Assembly: GCA_944474755.1 (NCBI GenBank)
Contig: OX104111.1
Location: 113,776,545 to 113,840,544 of the forward strand
DNA: 64,000 nucleotides
DNA from: Limnoperna fortunei
Taxonomy: Eukaryota > Mollusca > Bivalvia > Mytilida > Modiolidae
Direction: 5' to 3'
Of this stretch, positions 23,935-34,010 are shown in pieces. Position 1 is the stretch's first letter, and every line of letters begins with the position of its first letter. The notes beneath the pieces are model-generated. The model made no database searches. It saw nothing but the letters and a program-made list of their open reading frames with translations, and was not told the origin of the DNA. Position numbers and translations under genes: made by a program.

Positions 23935-25854
23935 ACATTTGAACAATGGATTCAAACACTTTATACAAATATTAAAGGATGTTTACTTAACTATGGGTGG
24001 GTCTCTGCTACCTTCACCCTAAATCGAGGCATAAGACAAGGATGTCCTGTCAGTGCTCTGATTTTTGTTATGACCGTAGAAATATTAGCATGCCAAATAA
24101 GAGAAAACAAACATATTAACGGTATCCAAATTAAGCTGGACACCAAAACACACAGTCTTAAATTAACTCAACTAGCAGATGACACAACACTTTTTGTAAG
24201 TTCAAAACAAGAAATAACCATAGCTTTGAACAACTTGGAAGAGTTTGGTACCCTGTCTGGGCTAAAATTAAATAGAAATAAAACGGAGGGAATTTGGTTA
24301 GGAAAACTAAAACACTGTAGAGAAAAATATGAAAACATAAATTGGTCAAATAAAGTAAAATGTTTAGGAGTCTACTTTGGTCATAACAAAGAAGAATGCA
24401 TAAGATTAAACATAGAAAAACAACTTTTAAAATCAGAAAACACTTTAAAAGGATGGGAAAAAAGAAATTTAACTATGTTGGGTAAAATTACGGTAGTCAA
24501 GGCACTAATAATTCCTAACATAACATATGTAGCCTCAGTCACAACTCTTGACAAAGAAAGTCAAAAAAAATTCAAGACATTAATTTATAACTTTATCTGG
24601 AATAAAAAAAAGGAAAAAGTTAAACGTTCTGTAATATGTCAAGATTTCACCGACGGAGGCTTAAGAATGATTGACATAGATAAATATATTGAGACTCTAC
24701 AACTTAATTGGATAAACAGATTGTTAAATAAAGAAGATGCAAACTGGAAAATTATACCAAAATACTACTTTGATAAATTTGGACCAAACTTCTTATTGTT
24801 TAAAATGAACATTGGGTCTTTAAATGATATACAAGGTGTTAAGAATATCATGCCTTCCTTTTATTTCAAAATATTAAAAACATGGATTGACATAAACAAC
24901 AAAAACAAAACTGAACCAAAAACTTTTAGAGAAATAAGACAACAAATAATATGGGGTAATCAATTTATTAAATTTAATGGAAAAAGCTTGATCTATAATA
25001 ACTGGATAAAAGATGGAATCATTTTTATTAATGATTTAATATGTCCAAATGGCCAAATTTCACAAAACTATATGTTATCTAAGTTAACTTTAAAGTATAA
25101 CTGGTATTCAGAATACTCAAAACTAATTAAAGCAATCCCAAAACACTGGATTAATATCAGTTTAGAGGAAACCTCAAAGCATACAAAAGTTAAATGCTTA
25201 ATGAATTTAGAGATAAGAGACTCTTACGGAATAAACCATCAGCTTTCAATTTTATCATCCAAAAAAATTTACAACATATTACTATGCAAAAATAAAGAAA
25301 AGCCAATTGGTTTTTTAAAGTGGGAAAATGAATACCCCCAATTAAATTTAAGAAGCTGTCTCTTTTTTAATTTTAAATGTATCGAAGAAAATAAACTAAA
25401 ATTGTTCAAATGGAAACTCTTCCAATATGTTTTGCCATGTAAAAAATTATTAGCACTCTGGAAAATTTCTAATAGCCCTTTATGCAATATGTGTGAAGTA
25501 GTAGAAGATTATGAACACATGTTTATTACATGTGAATATTTAAGCGAATTCTGGGAGAAAATAAGGGAACTTTTGAAAAAACTAAAAATTGGAAATCATG
25601 TTATAAACCTAAAAAATCTTGTCTTTGGATATAAGATTCAGGATGAGAAACTTTTCTGGTTGAACTTTCTTCTACTTATCATTTTGTTTAGTATAAATAA
25701 GATATATTACCTATCAGAACAAAAAACTAAGAGAATAAATGTATTTAATTTGTTTAAATATGAATTTTTGAAGAGACTAGAAGTTTGGAGTTTTAGAAAA
25801 TCTCGGATTGACCCAAATTTGAACATTATCGAAGAAATTCTCCTACACTTGTAA
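23935..25854 (+). CDS. LINE ORF2 fragment: reverse transcriptase core to C-terminal zinc knuckle (partial)
   Basis: This is the C-terminal part of a non-LTR retrotransposon polyprotein, 639 codons with no stop or frameshift. It lacks the N-terminal endonuclease and the first RT blocks. An internal ATG lies at 24070, but homology clearly starts upstream of it (FEQWIQTLY, then RGIRQGCPVSALIF, the block-4 motif of L1-type RTs). The catalytic box is LADD at residues 80-83 of the fragment, followed by GLKLNRNKTEG and VKCLGVYFG (blocks 6 and 7). The long downstream region has L1/Tx1 hallmarks: FIWNKKK, GGLRMIDI, LQLNWINRLL and WIKDGIIFINDL. A C-terminal knuckle CNMC...H....C lies near residues 517-535. 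The intact frame suggests a fairly recent insertion. Clade assignment (L1/Tx1) is from motif memory. As it stands the fragment cannot act alone. Confidence 0.88.
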   Translation, partial: TFEQWIQTLYTNIKGCLLNYGWVSATFTLNRGIRQGCPVSALIFVMTVEILACQIRENKHINGIQIKLDTKTHSLKLTQLADDTTLFVSSKQEITIALNNLEEFGTLSGLKLNRNKTEGIWLGKLKHCREKYENINWSNKVKCLGVYFGHNKEECIRLNIEKQLLKSENTLKGWEKRNLTMLGKITVVKALIIPNITYVASVTTLDKESQKKFKTLIYNFIWNKKKEKVKRSVICQDFTDGGLRMIDIDKYIETLQLNWINRLLNKEDANWKIIPKYYFDKFGPNFLLFKMNIGSLNDIQGVKNIMPSFYFKILKTWIDINNKNKTEPKTFREIRQQIIWGNQFIKFNGKSLIYNNWIKDGIIFINDLICPNGQISQNYMLSKLTLKYNWYSEYSKLIKAIPKHWINISLEETSKHTKVKCLMNLEIRDSYGINHQLSILSSKKIYNILLCKNKEKPIGFLKWENEYPQLNLRSCLFFNFKCIEENKLKLFKWKLFQYVLPCKKLLALWKISNSPLCNMCEVVEDYEHMFITCEYLSEFWEKIRELLKKLKIGNHVINLKNLVFGYKIQDEKLFWLNFLLLIILFSINKIYYLSEQKTKRINVFNLFKYEFLKRLEVWSFRKSRIDPNLNIIEEILLHL

Positions 25855-26181
25855 TTCGCAATATAATGTGTATGCGCTAATAACAGAAGGTGCTGCCGCA
25901 TCAGCTCAATTTAAAATATTTGAGTGTGTCTATTATCTGTAATAAAATGTATACTTACTTGCTTACTTATATACAAATGTATTTAATTATTATTTATCCA
26001 CATGCGTTCAATATTAAGGTTAAGAACTAGTGTGAAAATCTAATGTATGATGTATACACGGAATGATTTCCGGCAACTGTCTTCGTTGATAAGTACCCCG
26101 GGCTTATCAATATTAATGTTATCACTGGGCTTTTAAGGTTAATGCTGTACCCTTAAAAGATATGTTAACAGCAATGTGTGC

Positions 26182-26218
26182 AATAAAATGTTAATTTGTT
26201 AAAAAAAAAAAAAAAAAA
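26182..26218 (+). promoter_or_regulatory. LINE polyadenylation signal and A tail
   Basis: AATAAA lies 14 bp before an uninterrupted run of 18 A at 26201-26218. This marks the 3' end of the retrotransposed copy. Confidence 0.75.
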
Positions 26219-26586
26219 GATGTACAAATTTGCATATAAATGCGCGCTATACCAGTGTCTATCTCGGTATCGCTTCAATTTTTATTTTTGGATTATTTTA
26301 CTATCTATAGGGTAAGCCTAGTTTTTTATTAATGCATTCTATTCTTGACATAATAAAATGCATATACTTGCGTTTCTTTTAGTAATTAGTTATTTAATTT
26401 GATACGAAAAATGCATTTTAAAATTTTGTTATGTTATATTACGTAATGTATTTCATCGCTCCAATTGTATTTCTTGGATTATTTCATGATTTATGTGGTA
26501 AGCTTCGTAATTTGTTTATGCATTCTTATTATAACATGATAAAATGCATATTTTCTGAAAAAAAAAAAAAAAAAAAAAAAAAAAAA
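26219..26586. repeat. Two related segments, the second ending in A29
   Basis: The segments near 26268-26372 and 26450-26557 are similar. Both have TTGGATTATTT, then GGTAAGC, TTATGCATTCT and AATAAAATGCATAT-like words, so this is an old direct duplication of about 180 bp. The second runs into 29 consecutive A at 26558-26586, as if it were the 3' end of another retroposed sequence. The ORF at 26431-26769 crosses the A run (poly-lysine) and is not a gene. Confidence 0.55.
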
Positions 26587-27480
26587 CATTTGTTCTTTTT
26601 TTTGTTAGCTTTTATACCAACAAATTTCAATCAACTAACCAACTCACATACTGCTGTTATGAAAGCGGGAGGTTTGGCATGCCATACAATCTGGTTTTTA
26701 CCACCATTTCTTTTGAAATGCCTTTACCTATTCAATGGCATTATTGTTGTATCTGTTTTTGTTTATTGATTCTGGAGTTTACTGGTTTCTCCCTCTTTGA
26801 TTTGTGGATTGTTTCTTTTAACAGTTTCCTTGGTGTTCGGTTTATTGGTATTACCTTCATTTAATAACCATGCAGTTTTTATTCCTCTTCACCAGTTTAA
26901 TAAACAACATGTATCACAACACAATTTTGACCTCGTAAAACAAAATGCATGGCATCCTTTGCGAATACACGTAGATCGTTAATTCTACCAAACGTGATAA
27001 TAAAATATAACTTAAGCGTTTGAGCAACCTGACATCAGTGTGAAATTATTGTGAAATAAATCCTTACTCCTAAGAGTACATATGTTATTTATAGGATAAT
27101 CAATTGCACATAGTTACAATATTTGCAATATTCACGCACGATGCGTAATTGATAAATTTGTTGATTTCATGTACATTGACTATTGATTTACATATCACTG
27201 AAAATTTCGAGGTACTTTTTGAATATTCTTGAGCATTAGATTTACTAGCGACGTCGTTAAGGAATTCTTTGTGACATCACTTCTCTGTGATTAACCAGAA
27301 TTTATTTCAATCAGTATTCCCCATATTTCATCACCTGTCAACGTAGCTTAAGTGCTATAGGTGCTTATATATTAACTATTGTTTTGAGCATCAAAGTTAA
27401 CAAAAATATAAATGTATATTTGCATGTTGTTTCTCATTAACCTATTTATTTGTTTTTTTTTGGTAAATGAGTTGTAAAAT
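26587..27480. other. AT-rich sequence with a fragment of a dispersed repeat
   Basis: The words GGAGGTTTGGCATGCC near 26670 and ACCACCATTTCTTTTGAAAT near 26700 look like a dispersed repeat that I recall as common in mussels and relatives. The family is unnamed here. The rest up to 27480 shows nothing recognisable. ORFs at 26679-26982 overlap this repeat and have no domain. Confidence 0.35.
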
Positions 27481-27640
27481 AGATAGACCATAGATAGGTA
27501 CCATGTCTCTTTTTCACACGAGATGCATGAAGCAATTTGGCTTGTCCGTTAAATGTCTTATCAATGAAGTTTACATGACTACTTTAGGTTTGCTTTTATA
27601 CTTTTATCAGATGACCTAAACCGCTTTGAATCTTTATTCG
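27481..27640. repeat. Edge of an L module
   Basis: GGTACCATGTCTCTTTTTCA near 27499, GTTAAATGTCTTATCAATGA near 27548 and TAAACCGCTTTGAATC near 27618 are the same words that precede other arrays (2370-2500, 49915-50040). The rest of the module is absent. Confidence 0.7.
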
Positions 27641-29105
27641 AACGTGTATACCTATTCTATGTTATGGGTGTTTACCTGCTTTGTATCGCAATTTTACAAC
27701 GGATCTATATAATTGTTCTATGTTCGCTGTCTTACTTTCGTGTCTAAATGCTTTATAACGTACGTTTACATTCGATTTATTTTATATCAGCTTGATATCG
27801 TTTCCGTATACCATCTTTATATTCTTGTATACTCGATTTATACTGTTCATGTATGCCGCTTTATTTTGTAAGTGTCTACACATTTTATATCGTTCGTGTA
27901 TATTTATTCGATATTGTTCGTTTGTACCAACTTTATACTGCTTTTGCATTCCGTTTTATAACGTTCGTTTACACACTCTTTCTATCGTTCGTAATAATCA
28001 GCCAAAATGGTTTTGTACACGCACTTTATATAGTTCTTGTCTACATTCTTTGTATCGTTCGTATATATCTGTTATATCGATTTTGTATACCTACTTTATA
28101 TCGTTCACGTATTCCCAGTATATGTTGTTTGTGTATACTTGCTTTATATCGATCTTGTATTACCGCTTTATATTGTTGACACATAACTGCTTTATATCGT
28201 TTGTATTTTCCCGATTTTCGTTTGCATTTACCGTCTTAATAACGTTCGGATATACCTCCCTTTTATCATACCTTAACCACTGTATTTATCTTTCGTATAA
28301 CCACTTTATATCGTTCATATATACCGGCGATAGTAATTTCTAGCACGCCGCTTTATATAGTTCTTGTATACCCGCTTATAAGGTTTTGCGTGCCTATTTT
28401 ATTTGTTGTGTATTCCATTGTAATATCGTTCATATATGCCCACTTTCTTTCGTTTAATATTGTTCCTGTATACCCGCTCCATACTGCTCCAATATATAGC
28501 GGGTATATTCTTCCAGTATACACGCTTTATACTGTTCTTTTATACCCGCTTATATTTTTCGTTTTATGCCCAATTATGTTGTCTTTGGGTACCAGCTTTA
28601 TATCGTTCGTTTCTACACGTTTTATACCGTATGTATCTATACTTTTTATATCGTTCTTAGAGATTCGCTTGACATCGTAATTCTATAATCACTTTATATC
28701 TTTGATGTAATCTTGCTTTATACCGTTCGTATATACCCGTGTATACCCGTTTGACATCGTTCGTTACAGTCGCATCAACATTTGTTGCACTCTAACTTTA
28801 TATAGTTGGTGCCTCCAAGCTTTATCTCGCTCGTTTACCTCCTTTTTCTATCGTTTATTTATACAGTTTTATATCTTTCTTGTGTACCTGCTCTAGATCG
28901 TTCGAATATTTCTTCTGTATATCGTTTATATCGTTTGCGGTTAAGGGCTTAATATCTTTCCGGTTTGCCTACTTTATAGCGTTCGTGTTAAACCACTCTG
29001 TGTTTTATTGTATAACCACTTTATATCGTTTGTACATACCAGTTTGTTTTTTAAACTGGAGTATAGCCGCATTTTAAATGTTTTTGTGTATACGATTTTG
29101 ATTGC
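27641..29105. repeat. 24-bp minisatellite block 5a
   Basis: About 60 degenerate units with the inverted unit at 28471-28505. The longest ORF produced by this repeat family, 183 codons at 27792-28343, lies here. It consists only of imperfect octapeptide iterations (ISFVYTR-like), with no start context or splice pattern that I would trust. A SINE interrupts the array at its right edge. Confidence 0.85.
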
Positions 29106-29109
29106 TGGT

Positions 29110-29366
29110 TTTGTTTGTTTTGTTTGGATGTTGTTTAACGTCACTTTCAGGAATTTGTTTCAGCTGTATCATGGCGTCCAGTTTTTATTGGAGGAAAGCC
29201 GGAGTACCCAGAGGAAATTCCCGACCTTCGGTAGGAAAACTGGCAATCCTTGTCTATTAAGATTTGCAGTCAAACGCACCATGCCCGCAGTGAGGTTCGA
29301 ACCCGCAATTTCATTGTTGACCATATGATCAATAGCAGACGAACTACCTTAATCACTCGGCCCTTT
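29110..29366 (-). mobile_element. tRNA-derived SINE inserted in the minisatellite
   Basis: On the minus strand the order is: A-box-like GGGCCGAGTGATTAAGG, a perfect B box GGTTCGAACC (29294-29303), a central region with TTGCCAGTTTTCCTACCG, then CTCTGGGTACTCCGG, AAAAACTGGACGCCATGATA, GTGACGTTAAAC and a short AACAAACAAA tail. It is nearly full length. It interrupts the 24-bp array, which resumes at about 29380, so it is younger than the array. Target duplications could not be fixed because of the repetitive surroundings. Confidence 0.85.
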
Positions 29367-30950
29367 ATTTTTGGTATGTGCCCGATTTCTAACAGTCTTG
29401 TCTAAATGCTTATTGTCATGCGTGAATAACCACTTTATATAGTTGTTTAATTCCGGCTTGTTATCCTTTTTTTGCTGCTATATATCGTTCTTATATGCAA
29501 GCTTTATGCTCTTCTTATAAACCAGCTTTATTTTATTCTAGTTTGCCCAAGTTATACTATTCTTATAAACCAGCTGGAAATCGTTCGAACATTTCCGCTT
29601 GGTATTGTTCATTTATATCCACTTTATATGGCTTGTGTATACCCGCTTAATATCTGTTTAACAATCCTCTTAAATAGTTTGAGTACACTCACTTGATAAA
29701 TTTCGGGTCCTAACGCTTTGTATCGTTTGTGTGCATACTCTTTATACCGTTTTATACCCGTTTTATACTCTCGTATCGTTCGCATACAAATGCTGTATAT
29801 GGATTGTGTATACCCTCTTTATATCGTTCACGTATACTCGATGCATATCGTTTTTGTATACCCGCTTATATCGACCTTGTATACCCAATGAATATTGTTT
29901 ACGTATACTCGCTTCATATCGTTCGTATTTTTGTCTATGCCGGCTTTATATCGTTCGTGTATACCACCTTTTAGCGTTTGAGTTTACTAGTTATATGCAT
30001 TTATGGTTTAACTGCTTGATAGCGTTCATATATACCAGCGTTATATCATTCTAAAAAACTCGCTAAGAATCGTTCTTGAATACCCGCTTTACAAGCTTCT
30101 TTTATGCGCGCTTTTTATCGTTATTGTATTCTTGCTATTGTATACTCGCATGATATCGTTCTATATGCGCTTTCTAATTTCCGTTCATTCCCGTTTTCCT
30201 AAGTTCGTGTTTACAAGCGTGATATAGTAAGTGCATGGCCGCTTTATATACCCGTTTTTATATTGTTTTTCTATGTCCAATTTATATTGTTCTTGAATGC
30301 CAGCATTATTTCGCACGTCTACACGTTTTATATAGTTAGTGTCTACACTCGTTATATCGTTAGAGTACATTCACTTTATATGATTCGTTTAAATCCGCTT
30401 GATATCGTTGCTATTTACCCGCGTTTGTTTCGTTCGTATACATTTGCTTTATATCGAGTGTGTATACCCGTTCTGCATCTTTCACGTACACCCACTGTAT
30501 ATCGTTTGTTTATACTCGCTTGATATCGTTGTTGTATAACAATATATATCGTTCGTGTTTACCCCCTTTAGTCTTTTGTGCATATCCGATTTATATAGTT
30601 TGTTCCTTTTCCTTGTGTTATCGTTCCTTTTTACCTTCTATGCCGATTTATGTTGTTCTTGTATACCAGCTTTATGTCTTTCATGTATTCCTGTTTCATA
30701 TTGTTCCATCATGTCTTTAGTGCCTAAACGTGTTTAGTGTCTATACGTTTTATCGTAGGTGTCTACACATTTGCTATCGCTTGGTATCCGCTACATTTCG
30801 TTCGTTTATACCCACTTTATATTGTAATTATATTCCGCTTTTATATCGTTCGTGTTTATCCGGTTATATAAATTTCCGCCTTATAATTTTCGCTGATACA
30901 AGCTTTATATCGTTCGCGTATACACTTGTTTATCGTTCGTGTGTACATTT
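29367..30950. repeat. 24-bp minisatellite block 5b
   Basis: About 65 units. The order of landmarks (GTTAGAGTACATTCACTTTA near 30360, TTAGTGTCTACACTCG near 30337) parallels array 1 at 4860-5130 and block 2c. It ends at GTACATTTTGATAAGTACAC, where R-A sequence begins. Confidence 0.85.
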
Positions 30951-32035
30951 TGATAAGTACACTGTACAACAATTATTCTATGATACACAAACCTATAGTT
31001 CGTATACCTCTTTTTACAATTTTACTAAACAATTAGGGTTGAATTTGGGAAGTCAGGACTTTACACTGTCAGTCTTTATCTCCCCAATACCTTGCTGAGG
31101 GCAACTCTTGAATTATATGTGCACAATTATTATAAGGATGAGAGTACTACGTAAGGCTCTTTGGAAACATACCTTAGTTTTCATATCTCGATTCAGATTC
31201 GTATTTTTATTCAGAAAACATAAATCAAGATTTGCAATCGTGACTTGACTTTCGAGTATGGTTGTTTGGTCTGTTGCCATTCTTTAATTCATCAGCCTTA
31301 TTCCATGTGACTGTTTAATTGAACAAGGTGTCAAAACCGTATCATTTTAAATAAATATGGGGGCCTCGGTGCCATATGGTCATATGGTCTGTTAACATTA
31401 AGGTTGTGTTTGAGTCTATGTCCTGGTACTCCTACTTCCCTCCTTCCCCAAAAAACTGGACGCCATGATATAGCTGACGACTGTTCAAAATGTCTCATAA
31501 ATCAGCCTTCAAACAAATAAGAAATAAATACAGTCTTTCTTTATGAATAACGTTTTAGGTCTACAACGAAAACATGTATATGCACATAATTACAATTTTA
31601 GAAGTTGAGCAAAATGTATTTGTGCTAGCTTTTTTTGTGGCACTAAATATTTTATGAGAAGACCAGGTTTTACAAAATGCATATTATTTGTATAATCAGC
31701 AAACAAATATCGTATATGATAATGTAAGAAATAATCTTTAAAAATCTTTAAGCATCTTGGCAACTTCTAAATGCGCAAAAACACAAATATATGTATTTAG
31801 TTTCTACAGTCAAAACTTCATTTTTAGTCTGTCAGAATCCAATATTGAATAGAGGTTTATTTGGTCGTAGACCAGTCATAATTTGTTGCACTGAAAATAA
31901 ATACTAGTTTTTACGATGTTCTCGAGGTATGTGATCTAAATTAAACATTGAACTTAATGAACTTTTTGACGCACAAATATGTCCTTATAGGTGAATTTTT
32001 TAAACAATAGTTGTATTTATTTGTTTTAACTCATA
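30951..32035. repeat. R-A flank, copy
   Basis: It starts GATAAGTACACTGTACAACA, then TTCTATGATACACAAACC. It has a SINE at 31359-31530, AAATATTTTATGAGAAGACC near 31644 and TTTTTACGATGTTCTCGAGG near 31909. It ends at about 32000, where it leaves the 5531-6715 copy. Confidence 0.78.
31359..31530 (+). mobile_element. Degenerate tRNA-derived SINE in R-A flank
   Basis: Orthologous in position to the copy at 5914-6100. It has GGGGGCCTCGGTG at the head, a small GCCATATGGTCATATGGTC duplication that spoils the A box, and a tail of AAACTGGACGCCATGATATA with AACAAATAAGAAATAAAT. Confidence 0.65.
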
Positions 32036-32985
32036 TTTCATTTCATATTTTTTTTCTACTGAAAATATGATCTTTCAAGTTAGTAGTCTTCAATCTTGAA
32101 CTTGTCCAAATCTCTGTTATTTCAAATACTTGCAATCTTTTAAAACATTTCTAGTTTAACATAAGTTTGGATGTATAATCTGTGTAAACGTTTTAAAAAA
32201 CAGATCACATTAAGATCTATTTATATGTTGAATACGATGCCAATAAATAAAAAAAACAATGTATGTTTATAAGCCCAAACGTTTTACTTTTAAGAAAATC
32301 TTTGATCACAGTGCAAAATCCAAATGTGTTGTAAAGCATGGCTACTGTAAAAAAAAAACAACTCACTACTTTATAAATAAGGATGTTTCTTTTCTGGTAA
32401 AATTTATATCGTAGTGACATCAAAAGAAACAGATCTGTCAGATAATTGGCGTACAAATGGGGCAAACTCAAATGAAATTAGGATCCACTGCAACAACAGT
32501 CAGCAATAAACCATAATGCACAATGCACATATACACCTTTCATTGCATATGTTATCAATTGAAAATATGAATATTTCAAGTTAGTAGTCTTCGATCTTGA
32601 ACTTGTCCAAACCTCTATTATTCCAAATACTTGCAAGCGTTTAAAACAATTCTTGTCTAACATTATTTTGTCAAATTAAATTCTGTTCAAGCGCATTGTA
32701 TACAGTTCTATTACATGTCTATTTACTCAGCATTCATTATCTGTTTAAACTTTAAAAGAAACGATCCAATTGAGACCTGTTATATATGTTGAAGACCAAT
32801 CACGTAAATGGAAACAATGTACGTTGATAAGGGCAAACGTTTTATTTTTTACAAAATCTTTTATCACAGTGCAAAATCCGAATATGTTGTAAACCATGCT
32901 ACTGTAAAAAAAACAGCAACTCTCTACTCTATAAACAAGGATGTTTCGTTTCTGATTACATTTATATTGTCTAATTATTTAAGTT
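32036..32985. repeat. Direct duplication of about 500 bp
   Basis: The blocks 32058-32430 and 32558-32965 are related. Both carry TCAAGTTAGTAGTCTTC and ATCTTGAACTTGTCCAAA, then a poly-A/CAACTC stretch, then AAGGATGTTTC. A third partial match lies at 36340-36425 (TTCCAAATACTTGCAA). Short ORFs here (32217-32471, 32478-32663, both minus) are not conserved between the two copies. Function is not recognised. Confidence 0.65.
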
Positions 32986-34010
32986 AAATCTAAAATAGCC
33001 ACATTTATGCGTCTGTTTATCAGGCCTTCACGTCATGTCAACATGTGTTTTCTATCATGTCATTACGGTTGATTTAGAGATATTTAGCATGCACCTTCTG
33101 TCAATAGATTGCATGTAATATCATTGCTGGCAGACGCATGCTATTCGATGTAAGGCTATTATATAGACTGTTGAATAAAAAGCCGCCTAAATAAGAACAG
33201 AAGCAAAAAAATCGACCGAACAATAAGAGCCGAAATTCAATGTACAATTACATATCCGGATATATTATGTAAACTGTTGAATAACTAAATAGCTTGAAAA
33301 CAAAATAGAATCTCGAATGCTCGTACGCATTATTTCTATGACGAATCAGCTTAAACGTGATAAGTAGAGAAGCGAACAGCTATAAGATATGAGGAATACC
33401 AGCAAAAGGGGTATAGACAATTTATTTTTATAAATTATGATATGTGCTTTCTGTATGTTTTGCAAACAATCAATCACTAAATCAAAGGTTCTATGAATAA
33501 ATACTGAACGGAACCTTTTGTAAACCAAAGAGGATAATTTAAAACTTTTCGTCCTATAACCTCATCTTCAAGAATAAATTACAGTGAGCGTGCATTTCTC
33601 GGAGCAGTACATGTTTGTGAATTTCTATATGAATTCCTCAACGGTATTAGCAACAAACCATGACAGAAATTGTACGAATTGTGCAACAATAAAAAATAAA
33701 CGATATTCGACACCAACTCATAGCGAACCTCATTTACTACTTTTCAATACTATTGATAAATATATATGTGTCTTTTGTCACTCATTGACATAGTTTTTGG
33801 TAAATGTATTTTTGGCCAATACATTATTATAAGTTTTAAAAAATGGCCTGGAAGTGAAAACATACATATTAATGTACTCTAATACTTAACAATATTATTA
33901 TAGAGTTGGACTTCTGGGGTGACTTAAGGACCGTAGATAGGTACCATCTCTCTTTTCACACGAGTTACCAGGAGCAATTTTTACCTGTCATTATTCGTTT
34001 GAACCCGGTA
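32986..34010. repeat. L module, distal part
   Basis: Starts within the L module at TTATGCGTCTGTTTATCAGG (compare 1330 onward), continues through TTTAGCATGCACCTTCTGTC and ends with GGTACCATCTCTCTTTTCAC near 33940. It is closer to 36425-36850 than to the other L copies; that copy lacks the middle (about 33345-33925). Confidence 0.75.

Larger units (their letters stand above)
23935..26218 (+). mobile_element. 5'-truncated L1/Tx1-type LINE with poly-A tail
   Basis: The element begins inside the reverse transcriptase domain, just after an in-frame TGA at 23932-23934. It carries an open ORF to 25854, a 3'UTR of about 345 bp, an AATAAA signal at 26182-26187 and an A18 tail at 26201-26218. The endonuclease, ORF1 and 5'UTR are missing, as is usual for 5'-truncated LINE insertions made by target-primed reverse transcription. 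I found no convincing target-site duplication, because sequences next to 23935 and 26219 do not match by eye. Orientation is plus. Confidence 0.88.

Noticed and set aside
26431..26769. 112-codon ORF with hydrophobic start
   Set aside because: It reads through a 29-A run (poly-lysine) and then into a dispersed repeat; no conserved feature.
27792..28343. 183-codon ORF, the longest outside the LINE
   Set aside because: It consists only of imperfect octapeptide iterations of the 24-bp repeat. Other frames over the same DNA are also open, and no domain or splice structure is visible.
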